Shown here: positions 54,429-62,800 of the stretch, piece by piece | Layout of the letters: every line of letters begins with the position of its first letter | Numbering within the stretch: position 1 is the stretch's first letter | Origin: Bacteriovorax stolpii | Lineage (GTDB): Bacteria > Bdellovibrionota > Bacteriovoracia > Bacteriovoracales > Bacteriovoracaceae | Length of the DNA stretch: 64,000 bases | Assembly (NCBI GenBank): GCA_945860895.1 | Contig: CAMASK010000001.1 | Location: forward strand, 48,265-112,264 | Direction of reading: 5' to 3' | The notes under the pieces: model-generated | Told to the model about the DNA's origin: nothing | What the model saw: only the letters and a program-made list of their open reading frames with translations | Databases searched by the model: none | Translations under genes and position numbers: made by a program

Positions 54429-55552
54429 TGAATAATACTTTTCGTCGAATCGCTCTCATACTGGCCAAGCAATACACCTCAATCGGCGGTCAAGCCGTGA
54501 TTGAAGGCGTGATGATGCGTTCTCCGAATGCCTTCGTGGTGGCAGTTAGAAAACCAGATGGAAGTATCAGACTTCGTCGTGACCAGTGGTATGGACTCAG
54601 TAAAAAATTAAACTTCATGAAGAAACCCTTCCTTCGTGGTGTTTTGATGTTGATTGAAACTATGGCCAATGGAATCGTTTCTTTAAATTATTCAGCCAAC
54701 ATTGCCATGGCCGAAGAGGAAAAAGCGAAAGCTCTTAAAAAGGGCAAGACTGAAGCAGAGTTTGAAGCCGGTCAGAAAAAAAAAGAAAAAGTGGATATTG
54801 CTACTTTTTTAACGATGGCCGTTTCATTTACTTTTGGAATTGGTCTTTTTGTTTTCGTTCCTCATGCTGTTTCATTCTGGATTGGGGATGTGCTGGGTTA
54901 CAATTGGACCCTTGATAGTTTTGCATTCCATGCGGTTGATGGCGTGATCAAGGCGCTTATTTTTATCAGCTACATTTGGGGCATTTCTTTCATGAAAGAT
55001 GTGTACCGGGTTTTCCAGTATCATGGTGCTGAACATAAATCGATTTCAACTTTTGAAGCTGGAATGGAATTAACAGTAGAGAATGCTAAAAAGTTCACCA
55101 CTCTTCATCCTAGATGTGGGACAAGTTTTGTTTTTTTCTTAATTCTCATTTCCATTATTCTTTTTTCTGCTGTTTTCACAATTATTCCCGTTGGTGCTAA
55201 TCTGCCTCCCATTCTTCGCCATATAACAGCGGTCTTATTTAAAGTGGTATTGATGTTACCAGTGGCAGGAATTAGTTACGAACTTATAAAAGCTTCTGGT
55301 AAATGCTCGGATCAATGGTGGGCCAAGGCGATGGCAGCTCCTGGTATGCTTTTGCAAAAGCTAACCACTAAAGAGCCGGATGATCTTCAACTGGAAGTAG
55401 CACTTTCAAGTATTAAGGCAGTACTTTATTTGGAAGAAAAATTTAATCTGAAAGACGTAAAGACACGTATTCTTCAATTGGAAGAAGTCGATATTCGTCA
55501 TATTAGCGATATGGAATCCACCAATTCCACCTTAACTCAATTCTTAGAATAG
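54428..55552 (+). CDS. DUF1385 family membrane protein
   Basis: A 374-residue protein with conserved IGGQAVIEGVMMRSPNAFVVAVR at the N-terminus, MFQYHGAEHKSI-type FQYHGAEHKSISTFE, and HPRCGTSFVFFLILISII. About five transmembrane helices. Family function is unknown, but genes of this family lie between rho/rpmE and prfA in many bacteria. It is coupled to rho (1-bp overlap) and followed by prfA at 19 nt. Confidence 0.9.
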   Translation: MNNTFRRIALILAKQYTSIGGQAVIEGVMMRSPNAFVVAVRKPDGSIRLRRDQWYGLSKKLNFMKKPFLRGVLMLIETMANGIVSLNYSANIAMAEEEKAKALKKGKTEAEFEAGQKKKEKVDIATFLTMAVSFTFGIGLFVFVPHAVSFWIGDVLGYNWTLDSFAFHAVDGVIKALIFISYIWGISFMKDVYRVFQYHGAEHKSISTFEAGMELTVENAKKFTTLHPRCGTSFVFFLILISIILFSAVFTIIPVGANLPPILRHITAVLFKVVLMLPVAGISYELIKASGKCSDQWWAKAMAAPGMLLQKLTTKEPDDLQLEVALSSIKAVLYLEEKFNLKDVKTRILQLEEVDIRHISDMESTNSTLTQFLE

Positions 55553-55571
55553 CTCCCCATAAGGAAATTTT

Positions 55572-56642
55572 GTGTTCGATAAATTAGAAGCAGTCGTAAG
55601 ACGTTATGAAATCTTAACCGAGAGACTAGGGGATCCTACTCTTTATGATCGGCCAACTGAACTGCGTGAGACAAATACTGAGCGCTCTAATATTGAGCCA
55701 ATTGTTTTTAAATTTCGTGAGTATAAAAAATTAGTCGCAGATATCGCTGGCAATAAGGACATCATTCATAATGAAAAAGATGAAGAGATGCGTGAGATGG
55801 CCAAGGAAGAATTGTCTGAACTTGAGGCCAGTCTGCCTAAAGTTGAACAGGAATTAAAACTTCTTCTTTTACCGAAAGATCCTAATGATGACCGAAATAT
55901 TCTTTTGGAAATCCGTGCTGGAGCAGGCGGAGATGAAGCCTCTATTTTTGTGGGTGATATCTGGCGTATGTACCGTAGTTACTTTGGAAATATGGGTTGG
56001 AAATCAGAAGTCATTTCATTGTCTGAAGGCGATCGTGGAATAAAAGAAATTATTGTTAACGTTTCCGGGGATAAGGTTTATTCCCGTATGAAATATGAAT
56101 CGGGTGCTCATCGAGTTCAACGAGTACCTGATACTGAATCAATGGGACGAGTTCATACTTCAACCATCACTGTAGCAGTTATGCCAGAAGCTGATGAAGT
56201 GGAAGATGTGGTGCTTGATATGAATGAAATTCGTATCGATGTGTATCGTTCGGGTGGCTCAGGTGGTCAGTCGGTAAATACTTCCGATTCAGCTGTGCGA
56301 TTAACTCACATGCCAACTGGTATTGTAATTGCGATGCAGGACGAACGATCTCAGTTAAAGAATAAAGATAAAGCCTTTAAAATTTTAAAGACAAAAATTT
56401 ACGACTTAAGAGTTCAGGAAGCTCATGATAAAGAAGCGGCCACTCGTAAAGGTCTTGTAGGAACTGGGGATCGATCTGAACGAATCAGAACTTATAACTA
56501 TCCTCAGGGAAGAATTTCAGATCATCGGATTAACTTCACAATTTACAATCTTCCGAATTTTATGAATGGTGATATTGACTCTGTGATTGATGCCTTGATT
56601 GCTCATAACCAGGCAATCTTGCTTCAAGGGGATGACGAATAA
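55572..56642 (+). CDS. prfA: Peptide chain release factor 1
   Basis: A 356-residue RF1 from GTG 55572 (AAGGA upstream). The codon-recognition PxT motif is RVPDTESMGRVHTS and the peptidyl-tRNA hydrolysis motif is RSGGSGGQSVNTSDSAVR, with the target Gln in GGQ. It reads UAA and UAG. prmC, which methylates this Gln, follows. Confidence 0.97.
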   Translation: MFDKLEAVVRRYEILTERLGDPTLYDRPTELRETNTERSNIEPIVFKFREYKKLVADIAGNKDIIHNEKDEEMREMAKEELSELEASLPKVEQELKLLLLPKDPNDDRNILLEIRAGAGGDEASIFVGDIWRMYRSYFGNMGWKSEVISLSEGDRGIKEIIVNVSGDKVYSRMKYESGAHRVQRVPDTESMGRVHTSTITVAVMPEADEVEDVVLDMNEIRIDVYRSGGSGGQSVNTSDSAVRLTHMPTGIVIAMQDERSQLKNKDKAFKILKTKIYDLRVQEAHDKEAATRKGLVGTGDRSERIRTYNYPQGRISDHRINFTIYNLPNFMNGDIDSVIDALIAHNQAILLQGDDE

Positions 56643-56731
56643 AAACCCTAAAGGATGTCTGGAGTGCTTTTTATCAAGAGCATAAAGATAGTCTAGGGAG
56701 TGTTTATCCGGGACTGTCGATAGAGATTTTC

Positions 56732-57499
56732 TTGCGTGATCTGCGTGATATTTTAAAAGCTTTTACAAAAAATCCAATCATTGAGTTGGATCAATCTGGT
56801 TATTCCATCTCTCAATCGACCCAAAATAAATTAGAAGAATTATTTTTGAAAGGCACACCCCTGGCGGTGATGATGGGATTTTCTGAGTTCTATCATCATA
56901 AGTTTTTTATCAATCAACATGTTTTAGTTCCGAGACCAGAAACTGAATATATGGTGGATCTTCTTATCCAGGAATTTAAAGGCAAGGTTCAGAGAGTTCT
57001 TGATGTGGGTACGGGAAGTGGTGTGATTGTTTTGAGTCTCCTCAATTACGGAGTTGGTAAAAACGGGATAGGTGTTGATATTTCTCCTGAAGCCTTGAAA
57101 GTTGCCGAGATTAATCGCAAGGGCTTGCGACTAGAGAAAAAAGTTTCTCTTTTTCAGTCCGACCGACTAAGTAAAGTCGAAGGCACGTTTGATTTGATTG
57201 TTTCTAATCCACCTTATATTAAAGCTTCTTCTCATAAGAATTTAGTTCATGTCTCAGTTGATAAGCACGAACCTCATCAGGCGCTTTATTTGCCGGATGA
57301 TTATTATGTACTTTGGTTTGAAGATTTTTTTCAAGAAGTTCGCTCCCATTTAAATGGAACATTTATGATGGAGGGGCATGAGCTGGAATTAGAAGAACAG
57401 TCAAAGATGCTTGGGCGATTGGGTTTTCAAAATATTCAGGTCATTAATGATTTAACGGGTGTAAAACGCTACGTGAAGGCGAGTTTTACGAGTAAATAA
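56732..57499 (+). CDS. prmC: Release factor glutamine methyltransferase PrmC (5' end out of frame)
   Basis: A SAM-dependent N5-Gln methyltransferase of prfA/prfB. Motifs are VLVPRPETEYMVDLLI, VLDVGTGSGVIVLSLLN, IGVDISPEAL and the catalytic FDLIVSNPPYIKA (NPPY). The only start codon in this frame is TTG 56732. However, the same frame stays open back to 56630 and reads a plausible N-terminus (TLKDVWSAFYQEHK). An ATG at 56632, overlapping prfA's end, would enter this frame only by dropping one A from the A5 run at 56641-56645. PrmC's usual length is ~277; the longer form would be ~288. Confidence 0.92.
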   Translation: MRDLRDILKAFTKNPIIELDQSGYSISQSTQNKLEELFLKGTPLAVMMGFSEFYHHKFFINQHVLVPRPETEYMVDLLIQEFKGKVQRVLDVGTGSGVIVLSLLNYGVGKNGIGVDISPEALKVAEINRKGLRLEKKVSLFQSDRLSKVEGTFDLIVSNPPYIKASSHKNLVHVSVDKHEPHQALYLPDDYYVLWFEDFFQEVRSHLNGTFMMEGHELELEEQSKMLGRLGFQNIQVINDLTGVKRYVKASFTSK

Positions 57500-57500
57500 A

Positions 57501-57524
57501 AAAAGGCCTGTTTCCAGGCCTTTT
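57501..57524. terminator. Bidirectional intrinsic terminator
   Basis: AAAAGGCCTG (57501-57510), loop TTTC, CAGGCCTTTT (57515-57524): a perfect 10-bp stem with terminal T runs on both strands, ending the rho operon on + and the 57539 gene on -. Confidence 0.9.
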
Positions 57525-57538
57525 CATCAACAAAAAAC

Positions 57539-58726
57539 TTATAATTCACAACTGTTTTTAATACTTTGCTTTATATCATCAATGAAATCTTTGTACTGCT
57601 CAGGGGACATTTGCTTTTTATCTTTACTGAGAATTTCTAGGACTTCAGCTAAATCTTCTGCTTCCTGTTTAGTTGAACCACTTAGGTAAGTATCAAGTTG
57701 TTCCAGTGATTTTTTGTCTGGAAAAATTTCTTCAAATAATTTTCTGTCAGATGCAATAGCATTGTTTAACTTTGGATTTTCAGCAAGTTTGATAAGGACT
57801 TTACTGTCTTTGGAAATAAAATCAATCTTCATTAAAGGAGCATCTGATCCGGCCATTAATTTCTTTGTCTTCGATCCAACTTTTCCTGAGACTTCAACAA
57901 TTTCTTCCACGGCTTTCGCCTTATGGAATTTAAAGAATTGCGCAATTCTTGTTCCCTTAAGCACCTTCGGCCCAAGTTTTAGGAATTGGAACATCAGGAT
58001 AGGGTCAGCGAAGAATTCAGCTAAAACCTGACAAATAATTCTAGTTTTGGCCTTGTAGTTATAACAACCAACTTTAGGGGCGAGCTGAATAATCATAGCA
58101 CTTAAACTGTCTGTGAATTTTTTCATCATATTTGCCGTTACAGCAAGGAAAGCTTTGGATCCACTTACATGGTACTTATCCTGGTATTTGGTTACTTCCA
58201 TGGCCATGTAATTAGTCATGGAGGTCCAAGCCTTGGAAATTTTGGCATTGGTTTTTGTAAAAGCTCCGTCTTTATTAATTAAATAAGAGCCAACTTGTCC
58301 CATGAAATGGAAAAAATCCATCCATGATTTTTTAATCCCTGCTCCACAAGCCTTCGTTTTCTCCCACATGTTGCTATACCAGGGAGTTTTTGGAGGCTCA
58401 TTACAAAGGAGCTTATCGTCCTTTGCAATATCATGACAAAGCTGACTACTACTTAAAGTCAGACAGTTCAGTTTCCAGCCATCATAAAAAGCTGTCTTAC
58501 TCATTGGTTGAGTTCTTGCCTGAGTTTTATTAGCACAAGTAGCACATCCTGCACCTTCCGTTTGGGCCACATGGAGGAATGATTTATAAGAATTATCCCC
58601 GGCCATGATGTTCCCGATGACGTCACCAACTGAAGGTGATTCACCTTGAGATTGGGCCGACGCCATACCTGGTAAAGTTAAACAAAGAATTAAGATGTAT
58701 GAAATTATTTTATTCACGGATTTCAT
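57539..58726 (-). CDS. Secreted Cys-rich helical protein (left member of the mirrored modules)
   Basis: A 395-residue protein with a signal peptide (LILCLTLPGMASA|Q). A Cys-rich N-terminal region (CxxC at 61-64, then Cys 88, 97, 108, 127) is followed by helical segments and a hydrophobic Cys-bracketed block (221-258: C-Y-N-Y-K-A-K-T-R-I-I-C then VLAEFFADPILMFQFLKLG). The C-terminal ~140 residues are charged and helical. Its layout resembles the much larger protein beginning at 59871. It overlaps the small secreted gene upstream by 17 bp, so they are co-translated. Confidence 0.78.
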   Translation of the reverse strand: MKSVNKIISYILILCLTLPGMASAQSQGESPSVGDVIGNIMAGDNSYKSFLHVAQTEGAGCATCANKTQARTQPMSKTAFYDGWKLNCLTLSSSQLCHDIAKDDKLLCNEPPKTPWYSNMWEKTKACGAGIKKSWMDFFHFMGQVGSYLINKDGAFTKTNAKISKAWTSMTNYMAMEVTKYQDKYHVSGSKAFLAVTANMMKKFTDSLSAMIIQLAPKVGCYNYKAKTRIICQVLAEFFADPILMFQFLKLGPKVLKGTRIAQFFKFHKAKAVEEIVEVSGKVGSKTKKLMAGSDAPLMKIDFISKDSKVLIKLAENPKLNNAIASDRKLFEEIFPDKKSLEQLDTYLSGSTKQEAEDLAEVLEILSKDKKQMSPEQYKDFIDDIKQSIKNSCEL

Positions 58727-59198
58727 CCATTTTTACGTCTTTCAGAAAGTCTTCAATATCTTTCTGAGAAGCATAGGAATCATTGTTAGTAGATGTGAAA
58801 AGAACCTGAAGAACATTACCGTTTTCAATTAAGTGATACTCTCTGAAATAAACTTTTTCTTCTGAGTTATCAAAGTAAGTCCCCTGAATCTTTAGAGCGT
58901 CTTTTCCGTTTATTTTAGTCCATTCTTTGGAATCACCACTCCATTTAGAAACACCAATTAGCGCCAATGTACTTTTCTTGTTCTCATCGAATTTTGCAAG
59001 TCTAGCTTTGTCCTTGAGAATATCTTTGTATTCATTGATATCGTCGAGCTTAGTTTTTTCTATTGAGACGTAAAATTTACTGTCGACTGCGTGTTGCCAA
59101 ACTTTGGAGACAGTAAAATTATTTTTAAGTTTCCAAGCCGTACTTGCCTGAACACTCATCGCCAGCATTATTAGGGACAAAACTATGAAAATTTTCAT
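58710..59198 (-). CDS. Small secreted protein, possible PsbP/MOG1-like fold
   Basis: A 162-residue protein with a signal peptide (MKIFIVLSLIMLAMSVQAS). The mature part alternates strands and helices, with VYFREYHLIENGNVLQVLFTS and a closing helix DIEDFLKDVKMDEI. The gene at 59347 encodes a similar product (EESYYVECENILFIAKATTT, then DQDKFKKIIESVRC), so they look like paralogues. The pattern recalls the PsbP/MOG1/DUF1795 sandwich fold; this is tentative. It is followed by the 57539 gene with a 17-bp overlap. Confidence 0.7.
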   Translation of the reverse strand: MKIFIVLSLIMLAMSVQASTAWKLKNNFTVSKVWQHAVDSKFYVSIEKTKLDDINEYKDILKDKARLAKFDENKKSTLALIGVSKWSGDSKEWTKINGKDALKIQGTYFDNSEEKVYFREYHLIENGNVLQVLFTSTNNDSYASQKDIEDFLKDVKMDEIRE

Positions 59199-59346
59199 TT
59201 CTACTAACTCCAGTTGTTTCTTTATTATCGAATGATTTGCTATTAACCTTTACCTAAAAGATTAGAAAGAATAATTGATCACAATAGTCCGGATTTATCT
59301 TAAAAAAGTACCTAAAGTCATAAATTTATATCTCCGATCATAGAGT

Positions 59347-59874
59347 GTGAAAAAATATCTTCAGATACTAACTATTCTTTTGTACAGCTCAATTATCTTT
59401 GCCAAAGAGCATAGGATTGAGACACCTGCCGGCAGCATTATCTTTGCCACTGATGATAGAGAAAACTCCCAAAGAAAATTCTTTGGTGCAGATTTGTGGT
59501 TCACGGGTTCAGTTAATCATGAAAAACGTAATGTCATGAGTGTCGTTTACAGCACATCAGAAGTGAAGCTTGATCCGGAAGTGAAGAGGAAGGAATTCTC
59601 TAAACATAAAGTTGAAATGCTGAAATTTGCTAAAGAACGTGGCTACATTGATGCAAACTTCAAGCCCTATCAATATCAAAAAATAAGAAATGATCTGGCA
59701 TACCATAGTTTTATATGGAGTTATAAAAAGGATAATTTAGATTTTCTGGAAGAAAGTTATTATGTTGAATGTGAAAATATTCTCTTTATTGCCAAGGCAA
59801 CAACAACTCTCGATTCAAAATCAGATCAGGATAAATTCAAGAAAATTATAGAAAGTGTGAGATGTGTAAAATGA
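59347..59874 (+). CDS. Small secreted protein, paralogue of the 58710 gene product
   Basis: A 175-residue protein starting at GTG 59347 (no strong RBS). Signal peptide MKKYLQILTILLYSSIIFA|K. The C-terminal half, ending SDQDKFKKIIESVRCVK, aligns in pattern with the divergent 58710 product. It overlaps the large downstream gene by 4 bp (ATGA), a sign of coupled translation. Confidence 0.75.
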   Translation: MKKYLQILTILLYSSIIFAKEHRIETPAGSIIFATDDRENSQRKFFGADLWFTGSVNHEKRNVMSVVYSTSEVKLDPEVKRKEFSKHKVEMLKFAKERGYIDANFKPYQYQKIRNDLAYHSFIWSYKKDNLDFLEESYYVECENILFIAKATTTLDSKSDQDKFKKIIESVRCVK

Positions 59875-62800
59875 TAAAATTTTTAATTAGTCTTTTATGC
59901 TTGATCCCACTTCTCGCAATTGGTGAAACCAATCTGCCTCATATTGAAATAAAAAATTTGGATAAGACAGACCGGATAAACCTTGTTTCAATTTATAAAG
60001 ATTTTCTGGTAAACCTTGAAAACATAGAAAGTATTGAAGAGAATTCAGAATATTCCTTCAAGAGAACATTAAAAAGATTAACTGATACTTTTACCACTTA
60101 TGCTGGTACCGGTGGTGATTGTATTTATGCCGGTTGGCCGAGTCAGCGAGCTGCAAATGGCTTTTGTGAGCGTCCTGAAAACATAGAAGCTTATGCCAGT
60201 TTTAAGAACCTAACTCAGAGTCTGGGATTTACTAGTGGTAGTCCCGTTGGTTTTGAAGAATGCTCCGCCGACAAAAGAATGTGTAACCCGGTAGTCTTTG
60301 GCCCAGTTTGTGCACCATTTGATTCAAAATATAATAGAGTCAGGGCCACCAGTAATTGTGATCGCGCCAGTCGTGAAACTTTTCCGGATGGATTCGATTA
60401 TGCAAGTTACCTTGAAGAGAATTCCACTCAAGAGCAACGAGATCAGTTAAAGCCTTGGTTTGAAGCTCAATTCTCAGATCTCCAGGGAACGGCCGAATCA
60501 GTGTGTGCAGACGCTTCAAAAAAACAATCACGAACTGCAGTTTGTAAAGTTTTGGAACAAAAGCTTGGAATGGACTTCCCTTATCATAGTCAGCCAGTTA
60601 ACGAAGAAGCTGAGGATGCTGAGTCTTCTTCTGATGAAAATACTAATTTGGATGCCCCTGAAAAATCCGTTAAAAAAAGAAAATCTCAAAAGAAAGAATC
60701 TGTTTCTATTGGTCAGCAAAAGGGCGGGAAAGTTAAAAATACCCAGCCAATTTCAGAAACGGGGTTAAGAAATCTTGAATATAAGATCCAGGAATTAAAT
60801 CTTGGTATTGAGAATCTTTTAAAAAGCAAGGCCTGCACTGATCCTACAGTCGCCAAGGTAGTCAATAAAACATACAACACAATTCAGCTGGTGGATCCTA
60901 AGTCTGGTGAATTCTTATCTAAAGAAGGATCTGATTGCTTAAAAAAATTAAAACCCCTTCTGGCCAATAGAACAAAACTTTTAAATGAATACGAAAGAAC
61001 TTTCACTGATTTAAAAATTAATGGCTGTGATGACGCAACTCCTGAAAATAAAAATGGAGTGACGAAACAGGCCAATGATATCAATTCAATTGTTGCCCAA
61101 AAAGTATGTGAAGAAAACCCTCAGAAATGGACGGCCGGTGGATGTGGTAAAGCCTTTGCTTGCGCCATAGGCTCATCACTTTTCTACGGAGGACCTCTCG
61201 ATAAGGTAGGTGCCATCGTAGGAAAAAAACTCGGATTTGGAAAAGATTGTCTAAGTTCACAAAATAATTGTCTTGCAAAAATAGCTTCTGCTGCTGCCAA
61301 TGTGATCTGGTCCTTTCTGAAAAGTTTGCCGGCACTCGCTGGGATGGCCTGGGATGGGATTAAGTGGGTTGGAAACAAGGTTTATAGCTGGTTGCCATGG
61401 GTAACTGAAACTGAAAAGAAAATGAGTGATGCCGGTCACGCGGCAATGAATACTTTGGGCGAGAACGAAGAGAGCACATTAACTAAGATTGGAAACTTCT
61501 TTAGTAACATGTGGCAAATGCTCAAAGAATACGTGACTGATGACTTGATGTGTACAGAGCCAGGCTGGGAAACGGAAAGGTTTAAAGATAAGGCTCATTG
61601 TGATCAGCCTTTTGTCAGCTGGAAATGTTTGACCTGCGCGGGTGCAATCTCCGGAATTTGTAACGTGGTGGGAGCTGTTGGTTCTGAATTTCTGATCGGC
61701 TTACTCACTGGTGGCGCCGGAAATGTGGTGAAATCTGGTGTTCGCTCCATTACTCTTGGGGTGAAAGTTGGGGCCCGTACGTTACTCAAAAAACAGATGA
61801 CGACTCTTGCTGGTAAAATTACTCAGAAAACTCTTAAGACAGCAGTTAAAACTACTCGTGTGATCAAAACACCAATTGTTCTGGCAGCCTCTGTCCAAAG
61901 AAAATCGGCACAATTTTTAAGAGTGCAGGGAACTAAATTTGCCAGTGCTCAGGCTTGGGTATCAAGAAACGTGAATAATATTACAACCCCAATTGCAAAT
62001 AGAAGCAGAGTTCTTGGTAACGTGGCTGAGTTATCAATTGAGGGAACGGGCAAGCTGGTTAAATACGTCGCCCGCACAACTAAGACCGTAGTCACAGCTC
62101 CATTTAAACTTCCTGGTGCAGCTGTTAAGTTAGTGGGAAGAGTCTTGGATCCTTTTAAATTAGGCGAAAAGGGATTTGCCCTAGGTTATCAAGCGGCCAA
62201 TGGTTTAATTCCAATGGCAAACTTTCTGCGAATTACTGAGTTTGGCTACGACATGGCCAATATAACCAGTGATCTCTCTAAAGCAACAAATGCTTCCAAG
62301 GCAGTTGATGCCAGCATCGATTTGATGAATCTTGGAACCAAACAAATGGATGATTGGATCAGGGCGGCCAATAAAGGTGAGTTAACTCAGACTGAATTCA
62401 ATCAAATGCAGGAAATGCTGGCAGCAATAAAGGGAACTAAAACTAAATATGCTGCAAATCCCAAGGCTCTTGAAAGATTGAATCATGCTGAACTCCAATA
62501 CCTGGAAAAAGAAAAACAATTAAAAGAACTATTGGGTCAGGGATCAATCAAGCGTCATATGGCCTATACGGGAAAAAATTATTCCGGACTTGAAAATGGT
62601 AAAATCAGAAATCTTAAAACCGGAGCTGAAAGTAAGATAGAATCAATAGATGTTCTCAGAAAAGAGAGTGGTGATGTTGTTATTAAAACCAAGCCAGATG
62701 ATGAATTGCTTTTGGTAGTGGATGAAGTTGATGGTCAATTTGTCGCCTATACCAAATCCGGTGAGCAGGTTCTTGTTTCATCTGGAAATTTTTCCAAGGA

